The notes: generated by a model from the letters alone, not told the origin. Counted from the stretch's first letter, positions 51,669-64,000 are shown. The stretch is 64,000 nucleotides of DNA from Actinomadura meyerae (GCF_900188445.1 NZ_FZOR01000003.1:186001-250000), one strand, 5' to 3'. Made by a program: numbers and translations.

Positions 51669-53207
51669 TCACCGCGGACCGGGGGCGTCGCGGTGCAGCA
51701 CGATGTAGCCGGACCGCCGGAACACCGTCCGGTAGCCCGCGTCCTCCAGCCCGGCGACCCGCCGCCGCTGCTCGGCGACCGACGGGAACGGGAACTCCAG
51801 CCGCCCGACGTAGGCCACCACCCAGGGCGCGCCGCGCGAGTGCTCGTCCCACAGCAGGACGCGGGCGCGGGACGTCAGCGCGGGCCCGACGCCGTTGGCC
51901 GCCTCGACGAGCGCGCCGTCGGGGACCACGGCGGCCGCCGCCGCGGCGGCGCGGGCGCGCTCGTTCTGCCGCCACAGCGCCGGGTCGGCCAGGTGCCGGT
52001 AGGCGAAGAACGGCACGCAGACGAGCGTCGCGGCCAGCACGCCCGCCATCGGCAGGACGGGCGGGACGCGCCGCGCCCTCCCCGGCAGGCCGCGCAGCCG
52101 CGCCGCTCCGTCCGCCGCCGCGAGGACGAGCACGGCGATGACGAAGGCGTTGTAGTGGTAGTGCGGCTCCCACCAGTTGGGGAAGCTGCTCGCGAGCATC
52201 CGCTCGGCGAGCAGCGGCACGGCGGTGAGGGTCAGCGGGGACGCCAGCGGCAGCAGGAGCAGCGGCAGGACGACCAGCGCCATCGTCAGCACCTTCTGCG
52301 GCGGGTCGACCAGCACGGCGGCGACCTCCCACGGATGGGTGAGGGCGTGGGCGGCGGCGTGCGGCACGTCGTGGCCGAGCGCCCCGTACGCCCAGTAGTA
52401 GCCGTTGTCACCGCCGAAAGCCGAGATGAGCACCTGGGAACTGAGCCACGTGGCGCACACCCCGACGACGGCGTAGGCGAGACCGGCCCGCCGGTCGCCG
52501 CGGGGCAGCAGGTCGCGCAGCCGCCGCCGCTCACCGTCCGGCTCGTCGGGCCGGGTCAGCAGGTAGAGGCCGAAGCCCGTCAGCAGGAGCCCCATGTCCT
52601 CCTTGACGAGCAGCAGCGCGGCCGCCGCGACCGCCGCGTGGCCGCGCCGCCCGGCGTCGTACCGCTCGACCAGCAGCGCCGACAGCAGCGGGACGAACGC
52701 GACCTCGTGGAAGTCGAACGCGAGCGCCTCGGCGATCGGCCAGGACAGCGCGTAGGCGGCCGAGGCGCAGTACGCGGCGCCGGCGCCGAGCCTGCGCTCG
52801 GTGTACCGCCAGATCGGCCAGATCGCGAGCGCGAGCAGGACGGCCTGCGCGACGAGCAGCGTCTCGGGACCGTCGTGGATCCAGTAGAGCGGCGCGAGCA
52901 GCGCGAGGATCGGCGAGAAGTGGTCGCCGAGGACGGAGAAGTCCGGCCCGAAGCCGTTGTGGACGCCCTTCACCATCGCGACCGGCAGGTCGAACCGGCT
53001 GTAGGAGCGGACCGCCTGGTCGAAGATCACCAGGTCGTAGCTGCCGGTCCGGAAGGCGCGCAGCCGCATCAGCGCGTAGGCCGCGTACAGCAGCGCGCTC
53101 GCCGCGGCCAGCGCGGCGAGCGGCAGCCGGGGGCGGCGCCGGGCGCCTCCCCCGGTGCCGGCCGGAACCTTCCCGACGGGTTCCTGCGCGACGACGACCT
53201 CGGCCAC
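51669..53207 (-). CDS. DUF2079 polytopic membrane protein
   Basis: A 512-residue protein with about 11 membrane helices. Seen: FRTGSYDLVIFDQAVRSYSR, LGDHFSPILALLAPLYW, the DFHEVAFVPLLSALLVERYD block and a soluble C-terminal domain. Family DUF2079 is related to GT-C glycosyltransferases, and the acidic DFHE may be the active site; activity unproven. The start is GTG 53207 nine bases after TAGCGT, so it could be leaderless. Confidence 0.85.
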   Translation of the reverse strand: MAEVVVAQEPVGKVPAGTGGGARRRPRLPLAALAAASALLYAAYALMRLRAFRTGSYDLVIFDQAVRSYSRFDLPVAMVKGVHNGFGPDFSVLGDHFSPILALLAPLYWIHDGPETLLVAQAVLLALAIWPIWRYTERRLGAGAAYCASAAYALSWPIAEALAFDFHEVAFVPLLSALLVERYDAGRRGHAAVAAAALLLVKEDMGLLLTGFGLYLLTRPDEPDGERRRLRDLLPRGDRRAGLAYAVVGVCATWLSSQVLISAFGGDNGYYWAYGALGHDVPHAAAHALTHPWEVAAVLVDPPQKVLTMALVVLPLLLLPLASPLTLTAVPLLAERMLASSFPNWWEPHYHYNAFVIAVLVLAAADGAARLRGLPGRARRVPPVLPMAGVLAATLVCVPFFAYRHLADPALWRQNERARAAAAAAAVVPDGALVEAANGVGPALTSRARVLLWDEHSRGAPWVVAYVGRLEFPFPSVAEQRRRVAGLEDAGYRTVFRRSGYIVLHRDAPGPR

Positions 53208-53312
53208 GCGCCGGACGCTATCACCGGTCCGGCGCGCGGCCGGGTTCCGGCCCGCGCGTTTGCCCCGGCCGGCGCGGGTCCATGACCGCGCCTTTCCCGG
53301 AGGGCGGGGCCG

Positions 53313-55286
53313 CTACGCCGCGATGCGGCGGGTCGCCGGAAGCCGCGCGGAGGACGTCGCCCCGGCGACGAGCGCGACGATCAGCGGGATGCCGGCGCCG
53401 ACGGCGAGGAGCAGCGTCCACGGGATGTCGAGGATCACCCCGTGCGCCGCCGCGCCGGTCGTCTCGACCTCGCCGGTGAGCGGGTACGCCACCGCGATGC
53501 CGGGGACGAGCCCGCCGGCGATGCCGAGCCAGCAGCCGAGCGCGGCGATGAACGCGGCCCGCCCCATGGCCAGCAGCCTCCGGGTGCGCGGCCGGGCGCC
53601 CACCGCGCCGAGCGTCGCGAGGTCGGGCCTGGCGTCGGCGGAGGCCAGGCCGGTGGCGATCAGCGCCCCGCCGAGCGCGAGCACGCCCGCCGCCGCGGCC
53701 AGCACCAGCGCGACCTTGCCGAACGACCCGGTGAAGCCGCGCTCGACGTAGACGGACCCGTCGTCCCGGGTGAAGGAGTCGAGCGTCCTGTCGAGGCGGG
53801 CCTGCTCGGCCCGGGTGACGCGGTGGTCGGCGCGGTCGACGGCGAACGCCTCCGTCCGGACGGGCAGCCCGATCTTCGCCGCGGCCGCGGGCGGGACGAT
53901 GGCCCGCACGTGGGGGTCGCCGGGCGCGGCGACGGCCGGCAGGTCGGCGATCGTCCGGAGCGTGTGCTCCTCGTCGTCGGCCCAGTAGGACACCTTGGCC
54001 GTGGTCGTCCCCCCGGCCGGGGGCTTGGCGCGGAACAGCACGATCTTGCCCGCCGCCAGCGCGGACGTCACGGCGGGGTCGTCGCGGCCGAGGACGAGCC
54101 GGGCCTCGCGGGCGCCGCCGACCACGTTGTCCATGAGGTCGAAGGCGGCGTTCTCGTCGTGCTCGGCGGCGAAGGTCACGGCGGGGCACCGCGACCAGTC
54201 ACCGGTCGTGCAGACCCCCTCCGGCCCCGGAAGGGCCTTCAGCGTCAGGACGGGCACGCCGGGCAGGTCGCGCCGGACGGCGGCCCCGACCTCGTCCGCC
54301 CGGTCCAGCGGCGGCCGGATGACCGCCGAGCCCATGGGCACCTGCGCCTGGTACTCCACGCGCTCCTGCCGCAGGTCGCTGGCGCCCCCGATGGCCAGCG
54401 CGGTGATCCCGGCCACCGCCGCCGTGATCGCGGCGACCGCGGGCGCGGTGCGGGCCCGGTTGCGGGCGCCGTCCCGGACGGCGAGGCGCAGCGGCAGCGG
54501 CAGCACGTGCGCGACCCGCCCGGCCGCGCCGACGAGCCACGGGCAGGCGAGCACGAGCCCGATGATGATCGCGGCCGCGCCGATCGCGGCGCCGAACTCG
54601 CGCCACCTCCGCACGCCCTCCAGGCACAGCGCCGCGCCCGCGACGACCAGCACCGCGCCCGCGACCGGCCAGCCGCGGCGGCCCGGGGCGGGCGCCTCGC
54701 GGCGCTCGGCGAGGGCCGCGACGACGTCCATCCGGGCGGCCTGCGCGGCCGGGACGAGCGCGGCCAGCAGCCCGCTGCCCGCGCCCAGCAGCACGGTCGC
54801 GGCGAGCACCGGCCACGGCACGGTGAACGGGCCGAGCGGGTCCTCTCCCCTGGCCTCGGCGATCCACTTGACGGCGGCCGCCGCGGCGACGCCGAGCACG
54901 GCTCCGCCCACCGCCGCGGACCCGCCGAGGAGGACGCCGCTCGCCAGCACGACGGCGCGCAGGTGCCGGCCCGCGCCGCCCGCCGACGCGATGAGGGCGA
55001 GGTCGCGGCGGCGGCGCCGGACGTCCACCGCGAACGCCGGGCCGGCCAGCAGCACGACCTCCAGCACCGCCATGGCGACGATCAGCGCCAGCACGCCGCT
55101 CTCGGCGGCCGAGCCGCCGCCGGGGCCGCCCGCGCCCTCCCCGGCCGCGGTCGTCGCCCGGAGCACCGCCACGGCGCTGACGACGGCGACGGGCAGCCCG
55201 ACCATGCAGAGCACCAGCGCGGTGCGGCCCTTCGACCGCAGCGCGTCCTGCCGGGCGAGCCGGAAGGCGAATCGGTAGCCGGTCAT
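53313..55286 (-). CDS. FtsX-like ABC transporter permease
   Basis: A 657-residue membrane protein with two FtsX-like halves: first helix RTALVLCMVGLPVAVVSAVA, three helices around residues 75-180 and three more at the end (ATGLASADARPDLATLGAVGA marks the second FtsX motif), with a large outer domain (about 330-510). ATG overlaps the ATPase stop by 4 bases. Part of a PadR-ATPase-permease operon, probably an exporter of a lipophilic or antimicrobial compound. Confidence 0.9.
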   Translation of the reverse strand: MTGYRFAFRLARQDALRSKGRTALVLCMVGLPVAVVSAVAVLRATTAAGEGAGGPGGGSAAESGVLALIVAMAVLEVVLLAGPAFAVDVRRRRRDLALIASAGGAGRHLRAVVLASGVLLGGSAAVGGAVLGVAAAAAVKWIAEARGEDPLGPFTVPWPVLAATVLLGAGSGLLAALVPAAQAARMDVVAALAERREAPAPGRRGWPVAGAVLVVAGAALCLEGVRRWREFGAAIGAAAIIIGLVLACPWLVGAAGRVAHVLPLPLRLAVRDGARNRARTAPAVAAITAAVAGITALAIGGASDLRQERVEYQAQVPMGSAVIRPPLDRADEVGAAVRRDLPGVPVLTLKALPGPEGVCTTGDWSRCPAVTFAAEHDENAAFDLMDNVVGGAREARLVLGRDDPAVTSALAAGKIVLFRAKPPAGGTTTAKVSYWADDEEHTLRTIADLPAVAAPGDPHVRAIVPPAAAAKIGLPVRTEAFAVDRADHRVTRAEQARLDRTLDSFTRDDGSVYVERGFTGSFGKVALVLAAAAGVLALGGALIATGLASADARPDLATLGAVGARPRTRRLLAMGRAAFIAALGCWLGIAGGLVPGIAVAYPLTGEVETTGAAAHGVILDIPWTLLLAVGAGIPLIVALVAGATSSARLPATRRIAA

Positions 55287-55999
55287 GTCGTCTCCTGCAG
55301 CAGGGTCTCGGGGCCGGTGCGGCCGGGGGTGGAGTCGACGAGCCGGCCGTCGCGCAGGAACACGACCCGGTCGGCCCAGGCGGCGTGCCGCGACTCGTGC
55401 GTGACCATCAGGCAGGACGCGCCCGCGTCGCAGCGGCCGCGCAGCACCCGCATGACGTCCTCGCCGGTGCGGCTGTCGAGCGCGCCGGTCGGCTCGTCGG
55501 CGAGGACGAGCCGCCGCTCGCCGACCAGCGCCCGCGCTATCGCGACGCGCTGCTGCTGGCCGCCGGACATCTCGTCGGGGTACCGGTCGGCGAGGTCGGC
55601 GACGCCCACCTCCTCCAGCGCGCGCAGCGCCTCGCGGCGGGCCTTGCGGGCGCGGACTCCGTCCAGCTCGCGCGGCAGCATCGCGTTCTCGGCGGCGGTC
55701 AGGCTGGGGATGAGGTTGAGGTCCTGGAAGACGTAGCCGACGGCGCGGCGGCGCAGCGCCGAGCGGGCGGCGCGGCCGAGCGCGCCGATGTCGGCGCCGT
55801 CCACCAGGACCTGGCCGGACGTCGGGGTGTCGAGCCCGCCGGCGAGCGTCAGCAGGGTCGACTTGCCGGAGCCGGACGGGCCCATCACCGCGACGAACTC
55901 GCCCTCGGCGACGTCCAGCGTCACCCCGGCGAGGGCGTGCACGAGGGCCGCGCCGCGGCCGTGGTCGCGGGAGACGTCCCGCAGCGAGAGGGCGGTCAT
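55283..55999 (-). CDS. MacB/LolD-type ABC transporter ATP-binding protein
   Basis: A 238-residue ATPase. Seen: Walker A GPSGSGKSTLL near residue 41, Q-loop VFQDLNLIPSLTAAEN, signature MSGGQQQRVAIARALVG, Walker B LVLADEPTGALD and switch His in VTHESRHAA. Pairs with the FtsX-like permease. ATG overlaps the PadR stop (ATGA), so the regulator and transporter are translated together. Confidence 0.95.
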   Translation of the reverse strand: MTALSLRDVSRDHGRGAALVHALAGVTLDVAEGEFVAVMGPSGSGKSTLLTLAGGLDTPTSGQVLVDGADIGALGRAARSALRRRAVGYVFQDLNLIPSLTAAENAMLPRELDGVRARKARREALRALEEVGVADLADRYPDEMSGGQQQRVAIARALVGERRLVLADEPTGALDSRTGEDVMRVLRGRCDAGASCLMVTHESRHAAWADRVVFLRDGRLVDSTPGRTGPETLLQETT

Positions 56000-56604
56000 C
56001 GCCGCGCCCCCTTCCCGGACCGCTCCGGCGCCTCGGCGGGCTCGGCGGCCGGGGCGGCGGGGGCGGGCGCGGCGGACGGCTCGGCGCGGGCGACGTAGGA
56101 CTCGCAGTGGTCCAGCCAGCGCACCTCGGCCTCCGCCTGGAAGATCATGGACTCCAGCACCAGCCGCCACGCGCGGTCGCCCTGGTCGGTGGGGACGGCC
56201 GGCGCGTCGGCCTTCAGCCGGGTGAGGTCCTGGAGGGCGCGCAGCGTGGCGGTGCGCTGCGCCTGGACGACGGCGGCGACGTCCACGCCGGGCGTGGTGA
56301 CGGCCATCGCCAGCTTGATCGCCAGTTCGTCGCGGGGGCGGTCGGCTCGCACCAGCGGGGTGGCGAACCACCGCCGGACGTCGGCCTCGCCCGCCGGGGT
56401 GATCCGGTAGACGAACCGCCCCTCGTCGTCGGCGCCGACGCGCGTGACGAGTTCGTCGCGTTCGAGGCGGGAGAGGGTGGAGTAGACCTGGCCGATGTTG
56501 AGCGGCCAGGTGCCGCCGGTGGAGGACTCGAATTCGGCGCGCAGCTGGTAGCCGTAGCGGGGCCCCTGGGACAGCAGTGCCAGCAGGCCGTGACGGATCG
56601 ACAT
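55996..56604 (-). CDS. PadR-family transcriptional regulator
   Basis: A 202-residue regulator. Seen: SIRHGLLALLSQGPRYGYQL, then the recognition helix region PLNIGQVYSTLSRLERDELV, and a C-terminal helical dimer domain with a Pro/Ala tail. Start is ATG 56604. Two 14-base direct repeats lie upstream. It heads the operon with the ABC exporter and probably represses it until a ligand (often a toxic compound) arrives. Confidence 0.9.
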   Translation of the reverse strand: MSIRHGLLALLSQGPRYGYQLRAEFESSTGGTWPLNIGQVYSTLSRLERDELVTRVGADDEGRFVYRITPAGEADVRRWFATPLVRADRPRDELAIKLAMAVTTPGVDVAAVVQAQRTATLRALQDLTRLKADAPAVPTDQGDRAWRLVLESMIFQAEAEVRWLDHCESYVARAEPSAAPAPAAPAAEPAEAPERSGKGARR

Positions 56605-56607
56605 GCC

Positions 56608-56655
56608 TACCAAGTATGCATACCGCGTATCCCTAAGGCAATACCGAGTATGCAT
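56608..56655 (-). promoter_or_regulatory. Direct-repeat operator upstream of padR
   Basis: Two copies of TACC(A/G)AGTATGCAT at 56608-56621 and 56642-56655, 34 bases apart, each with the small palindrome ATGCAT and half of GTATGCATAC. They lie just before the PadR start, so they are likely binding sites. Confidence 0.6.
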
Positions 56656-56743
56656 CCCGGAGGACACACCACCGCGATTTCACTGTGAGCGACCGCGCGG
56701 ACCCTTAACGTGACCGATGTCCCCGGCCGATCAGGAGAGACCC

Positions 56744-57535
56744 GTGACCTCGGACTGCACCATCAGCGTCCTGCGCGACGTGCTGCGCCTGTACGACCAG
56801 CGCTATCTGAGCCTCGACCGCGTCCAGCGGGAGCGGCTCGTGGAGGGCACCCGCCACGTCATCGGCGAGGAGGGGCTGAGCGAGGCCGCCCGCGCGGCGA
56901 TGCCCGCGTCGGCGCGGCTCCGCGCGTTCTGCATCCAGCACGGCCTGCGCGAGGAGCTGGAGCGGCTGATCCGGGACGAGGTGGAGGGCAGCCCGGCGGG
57001 CGCCGTGGTGGTCGGCGGCCGGATCTACGCGATGTACCCCTACCTGCGCGGCGTCCCCCGGCAGGACGCCGACATCACCACCGAGGTCGGCGTCGAGCAC
57101 CGGCTCGACCAGGTCGCCTGGCAGGGCCGCAAGGTCCGCGTCCGCGGCGTCGCGGCGCTCCAGCGCGTCGAGACCAACCACACCGCGGTCGACCTCATCC
57201 TGCGCGAGCGGACGTCCGGCGTCGAGCACGGCTTCCCCGCCGAGCCCCGCCCGGACGGCGCCCGCGGGTTCGAGGCCGTCGCCGACCCCGCCGCCGTCGC
57301 GCCCGGCCGCTGGGACGTGCACGTCGCGGCGACCGCGCTCGGCGTCACCCGCGAGGCGCGCTTCGGCTCCGTCCGCGCCGAGGGCGTGCGGACCGGCCCG
57401 CAGCGCCGGGCGGCGGGCGCGAAGGACGTCGCGGTCTACTTCACCAGGGGCGGCCACCTGGCGCTCTACGTCAGCGGCGGCGACGGCGGCGGCACCTCGC
57501 TGCGGGCCCGGCTGCTCCGCCGGTTCGGCCTCTGA
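56744..57535 (+). CDS. Hypothetical protein, glycosyltransferase-associated-like
   Basis: A 263-residue soluble protein. The first 75 residues are helical (ISVLRDVLRLYDQRYLSLDR); residues 90-250 are beta-rich, with VAWQGRKVRVRGVAALQRVE and GRWDVHVAATALGVTREARF. This reminds me of the non-catalytic C-terminal parts of actinobacterial wall-teichoic-type glycosyltransferases, which would make it an accessory or a detached domain. That is inference. GTG 56744 is set by GGAGAG; an upstream ATG at 56717 has no ribosome site. Divergent from padR, convergent with ilvC. Confidence 0.6.
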   Translation: MTSDCTISVLRDVLRLYDQRYLSLDRVQRERLVEGTRHVIGEEGLSEAARAAMPASARLRAFCIQHGLREELERLIRDEVEGSPAGAVVVGGRIYAMYPYLRGVPRQDADITTEVGVEHRLDQVAWQGRKVRVRGVAALQRVETNHTAVDLILRERTSGVEHGFPAEPRPDGARGFEAVADPAAVAPGRWDVHVAATALGVTREARFGSVRAEGVRTGPQRRAAGAKDVAVYFTRGGHLALYVSGGDGGGTSLRARLLRRFGL

Positions 57536-57634
57536 GCCCCCGGCTCCGAGCCCCGGCCGGCGCCCGGAGACGGCGGAGGCGCTGAGACGGCGGAGGCGCG
57601 GAGGCGGTCCGCCCCCGCGCCTCCGGCGCACCGC

Positions 57635-60986
<3,352 letters not shown>

Positions 60987-61031
60987 GATTCTGCGGTTCC
61001 TTGGGGAGTGAGTCTTGGCTCGCCGGGCAAC

Positions 61032-61065
61032 AAAAAACCCCCGCCGCCGTGAAGCGGTCGAGGGG
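61032..61065 (-). terminator. Attenuator terminator of ilvBNC
   Basis: On the minus strand, an imperfect GC stem (CCCCTCGACCGC with GCGGCGGGGG, internal loop) directly followed by TTTTTTG. It lies 25 bases after the leader-peptide stop and 46 bases before the ilvB ATG. Confidence 0.8.
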
Positions 61066-61089
61066 AGGCGCGCAGGACGAGAAGCTTGG

Positions 61090-61140
61090 TCAGCCCGCGC
61101 GCCGGCCAAGTACTACGAGGATGATGGAGGTGCTCTGCAC
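61090..61140 (-). CDS. ilvB leader peptide (branched-chain amino acid attenuator)
   Basis: A 16-residue frame, [16 protein letters not shown], with Ile-Ile-Leu-Val-Val-Leu encoded ATC ATC CTC GTA GTA CTT; GTA and CTT are rare in this genome, which would increase stalling. GTG start, followed after the stop by the terminator. A TAAAAT -10-like box lies near 61181-61186. This mirrors known ilvBNC attenuators of actinobacteria. Confidence 0.8.
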   Translation of the reverse strand: MQSTSIILVVLGRRAG

Positions 61141-61260
61141 GAGCCCACTTTCGCCGATGTCCGCCCCCCGGTCAAATCCGTGGACATTTTATCCCACTAT
61201 CTGAGATAGCCGTGTCGCCCGTCACACCGTCCGCGCGGCGGGGGCGAGCCGCGCCGGGGG

Positions 61261-64000
61261 TCAGCCGGGCAGGGGCAGCGCGACGTCGCCGGGGCGGTCG
61301 CGCCCGCCGAGGTTCGTCCGCACCAGCGACTCGGCCCGCCCGGCGGCCATCGGGCGCGCCACGAGGAAGCCCTGGCCGCGCGGGCAGCCCATCTCCCGCA
61401 GCAGCTCCAGCTGCTCGGGCCGCTCGATGCCCTCCGCCACCACGGTCAGCCCGAGGTCGCTGCCGAGCCGGACGATCGTGCGGGTGAGCAGCGTCAGCGT
61501 CTCGTCCGCGCCGAGGCCCGCCACGAACGACGGGTCGATCTTGATGATGTCCACCGGGAGCTGGCCGAGGTAGGCCAGCGAGGCGTATCCGGTGCCGAAG
61601 TCGTCGATCGCCAGCCGGACGCCGAGGTCGCGCAGCTCCGACAGCCGCGCCACGTTCTGCCCGGCGTCCTCGACGAGGACCTCCTCGCGGACCTCCAGGG
61701 TGAGCGCGCTCGGCGCCAGCCCGGTCTCCTCCAGCACCGCCGCGACCGTCGCGGTGAACCGGGGCGCGGCGATCTGCCGGGCGGTGAAGTTTACCGACAG
61801 GCCGACGTCCCAGGAGTCGCGGCGCCAGCGGGCGACCTCGCGGCACGCCTCCCGCAGCACCCACTCGCCGAGCGGGACCATCAGGCCGGACTCCTCCGCC
61901 GGGCCGATGAACTCCTCCGGCGGCACCGCCTCGCTCCCCCGCCACCAGCGCAGCAGCGCCTCGACCCCGGTCACCCGGGACGTGGCGAGGTCCACCACCG
62001 GCTGGAACTCCACCGCGAACTGCTCCTCGGCGAGCGCCGTCTGCAGGTCGCTGCCGAGCTCCAGCCGCCGGACGACGTCGGCGTGCATGTGCGGCGCGTA
62101 CACCTCGACGCGCCCGCCGCCCGCCTCCTTCGCGCGGGCCATCGCGAGATCGCCGTTGCGCAGCAGGTCGGCGGCGGAGCGGCGGACCCTGCGGCCCGCG
62201 TCGGCGGCGCCGGTCCCGGTGCCGGGCTCCTCCTCGTCCCCGGCGAAGGCGATGCCGAGGCTCGCGGTGAGCACGATGTGCTTGTCGCCGACCTGGTAGG
62301 GGTCGGCCGACAGGACGCGCAGGAGCCGCCCGGCGAGCTCGACCGTGGCGCGGGTCTCCCCGGCGTCCGGCGGGAGCTGCACGAGCACGGCGAACTCGTC
62401 GCCGCCCCACCGCGCCACCGTGTCGTCGGACAGGACGTTCGCGCGCAGCCGCCGCGCCGCCTGCGCGAGAACCTGGTCGCCGGCCGCGTGCCCCTCCGAG
62501 TCGTTCACCGCGGTGAACCCGTCGAGGTCGACGAAGACGACCGCCGCCTTCCCGCCGGACGGCTGCCGCGACAGCACCTCCCGCGTCCGCTCCTCGAAGT
62601 AGGCGCGGTTCGGCAGGCCCGTGAGGCCGTCGTGGAACGTCAGGTGCGCGACCTGCCGCTGGAGGGCCGCCTGCTCGCTCAGGTCGCGCGTCGTCACCAG
62701 CAGCCGGGCGGGCGTCCCGGCCGAGCCGCTGTAGCGCGAGACCGTCGACTCGGTCGGCAGCCAGGTGCCGTCGGCGGCGCGCACCCGGCACGACACGCGC
62801 AGCGCCTCGCCGGACCCGGCGTCGGCGGGCCGCTCCCCCAGGAACTCGATGAACACCGCCTGGACGCGCGGCAGGTCCTCCGGGTGGACGATCTCGCTCA
62901 GCGGGCGGCCGAGCAGCTCCTCGGAGGTGTAGTGGTACGTCCGCAGCGCGCCCGCGCTGGCGTACTGGACGGTCGCGTCCAGGTCGCAGATGAGGACCGC
63001 GTCGTTGATGCTCTCCGACAGCGCCCGGAAGTGCTCCTCGCCGGTGTCCACGGCGCGGCGCAGCGCCTCGTTCTCGTGCAGCAGCGCGGCGAGCCGGGCG
63101 ATCAGCACCAGCGCGGCCGAGCCCGCGGCGATCGACACGCCGGGCTCCAGGCCGTTCTGGCCGGTGAGCGAGTGGCCGCCGATGAACAGCGCCGCGGCGG
63201 CGGCGATCGCGGCGGGCGCGATGCCGGGGCCGATCATGCGGCCGCGCTCCTCGCCGTCCACCTCGACGTCCGCGGGGATGTCGTCGACCGGCAGGTCCGG
63301 TCCGGCGGCCGGGCCGGTCCACGGCACCAGCAGCAGGAGCAGCAGCCCGGCGAGGCGGAGGATGTCGGACGGGTCGTCGGCCGGCCCGCCGCCGTCCAGC
63401 CGGACGAACGTGCTCACGACGTCGGCGGCGGCGATGGCGGCGAGCGCGCCGTACCCCATCCAGGCGAGCCGCCGGTGCCCGCGGGCCGCGCCGAGGACGA
63501 ACGGCAGCGCGCCGCAGACGAACACGATGTCGATCAGCGGGTACAGCAGTTCCAGCAGGAACTCCTGCGGCGCCTCCCCCGACCGGTGGTACAGCGCGCC
63601 GAACAGGGCCACCCAGCCGAGCACGAACAGCGCGGACGCGCAGACGTAGGTGTCGGCCGCGTAGCGCAGCCAGGTGCCGGCGTCGCGCGGCAGCCGGATC
63701 GGCGCGACGAGGCCCGTGACCAGCGCCACCAGCGCGAACAGGTAGAACAGGTCGGGCACCGACAGCGACAGCGCGCTGCGCCCGGCGCCGTCCGCCAGGG
63801 CGCCGCCGAACGCGCCGACGAACCAGGACGCGGCGGCGATCCCGAACCAGCGCCACGACGCGCGCCAGAGCCCGCCCGGTGCGCCCGGCTCCGCCGGGAC
63901 GCCGTCCGGGCGGCGGGACGACAGCAGCAGCGAGACGGCGGCGGCGCCCGCGGCGCCGGCCTCGGCCCACGCGATGAACGCCCGGCCGCCCCAGCCCAGC
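61261..64000 (-). CDS. Membrane GGDEF-EAL protein with PAS domain (cut by window edge)
   Basis: At least 913 residues are visible; the 5' end lies beyond the window. Seen: about nine hydrophobic helices, a PAS domain (AVLICDLDATVQYASAGALR), a GGDEF domain with intact RWGGDEF but no RxxD inhibitory site before it, and an EAL domain with GVEALLRW, SVNFTARQ, IDDFGTGYASL and VVAEGIERP. Both c-di-GMP synthesis and breakdown are chemically possible. The frame stays open to the edge with membrane-helix character, so a GTG at 63759 is not the true start. Related to the RmdB/CdgB type of Streptomyces. Confidence 0.9.
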   Translation of the reverse strand, partial: LGWGGRAFIAWAEAGAAGAAAVSLLLSSRRPDGVPAEPGAPGGLWRASWRWFGIAAASWFVGAFGGALADGAGRSALSLSVPDLFYLFALVALVTGLVAPIRLPRDAGTWLRYAADTYVCASALFVLGWVALFGALYHRSGEAPQEFLLELLYPLIDIVFVCGALPFVLGAARGHRRLAWMGYGALAAIAAADVVSTFVRLDGGGPADDPSDILRLAGLLLLLLVPWTGPAAGPDLPVDDIPADVEVDGEERGRMIGPGIAPAAIAAAAALFIGGHSLTGQNGLEPGVSIAAGSAALVLIARLAALLHENEALRRAVDTGEEHFRALSESINDAVLICDLDATVQYASAGALRTYHYTSEELLGRPLSEIVHPEDLPRVQAVFIEFLGERPADAGSGEALRVSCRVRAADGTWLPTESTVSRYSGSAGTPARLLVTTRDLSEQAALQRQVAHLTFHDGLTGLPNRAYFEERTREVLSRQPSGGKAAVVFVDLDGFTAVNDSEGHAAGDQVLAQAARRLRANVLSDDTVARWGGDEFAVLVQLPPDAGETRATVELAGRLLRVLSADPYQVGDKHIVLTASLGIAFAGDEEEPGTGTGAADAGRRVRRSAADLLRNGDLAMARAKEAGGGRVEVYAPHMHADVVRRLELGSDLQTALAEEQFAVEFQPVVDLATSRVTGVEALLRWWRGSEAVPPEEFIGPAEESGLMVPLGEWVLREACREVARWRRDSWDVGLSVNFTARQIAAPRFTATVAAVLEETGLAPSALTLEVREEVLVEDAGQNVARLSELRDLGVRLAIDDFGTGYASLAYLGQLPVDIIKIDPSFVAGLGADETLTLLTRTIVRLGSDLGLTVVAEGIERPEQLELLREMGCPRGQGFLVARPMAAGRAESLVRTNLGGRDRPGDVALPLPG

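Overview
The window is about 73% GC with strong codon-position bias, GTG/TTG starts and tightly overlapping operons. It carries an F420-pathway gene (cofC), an NdgR-type IclR regulator next to leuCD, a TTG-started 529-residue SerA, an EspR-like regulator and actinobacterial-style promoters with the start codon 7-10 bases after the -10 box. All of this points to a filamentous actinomycete. The family (Streptosporangiales/Thermomonosporaceae, Actinomadura-like) is an inference. No phage, insertion sequence or CRISPR array is visible; most of the window looks like ordinary chromosome.

0-5 kb: the N-terminal part of a Ser/Thr kinase faces a four-gene overlapping catabolic operon (aldehyde dehydrogenase, SDR, 3-hydroxyisobutyrate-dehydrogenase-like, carboxymuconolactone-decarboxylase-like) whose start codon lies in an 18-bp palindrome. 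5-14 kb: ddl, gpsA and plsC (wall and lipid), cofC, a small cold-shock-like gene, HU, a block of palindromic repeats, leuD, leuC and the divergent ndgR. 13-21 kb: MerR regulator, two DUF202 membrane proteins, a dehydrogenase fused in frame to a RidA protein, LysR, a SAM-hydrolase-type protein, a polar amino-acid ABC transporter and a Nudix hydrolase.

20.8-28.2 kb: an eight-gene complex I-like operon, nuoA-(B/D-like)-nuoH-J-K-L-M-N. All proton-pumping subunits are present, but the NADH and Fe-S subunits are absent and the single B/D-like protein lacks the cluster cysteines. An EspR-like regulator lies upstream. 28.9-34 kb: ArsR/MMPL exporter pair with a clear operator, a PAP2 phosphatase and a zinc alcohol dehydrogenase. 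34-34.7 kb: tRNA-Gln and two identical tRNA-Glu genes with promoter and terminator. 34.7-43.6 kb: mostly hypothetical and regulatory genes, including a membrane protein with a CBM2-like outer domain and a protein joining a cyclic-nucleotide-binding domain to a cyclase-like domain.

43.6-61.2 kb: branched-chain amino acid and serine synthesis (cimA, ilvE, leuB, serA, ilvC, ilvN, ilvB), interrupted by a FhuF-like protein, a thymidylate-synthase-like protein, a DUF2079 membrane protein and a PadR/ABC exporter operon. cimA and ilvB each have a short upstream reading frame rich in Leu/Val/Ile followed by a hairpin and a T-run, the arrangement of transcription attenuation. With leuCD/ndgR at 10-13 kb, nearly all of the isoleucine/valine/leucine pathway except ilvD and leuA is here. 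The right edge holds a membrane GGDEF-EAL protein cut by the window end.
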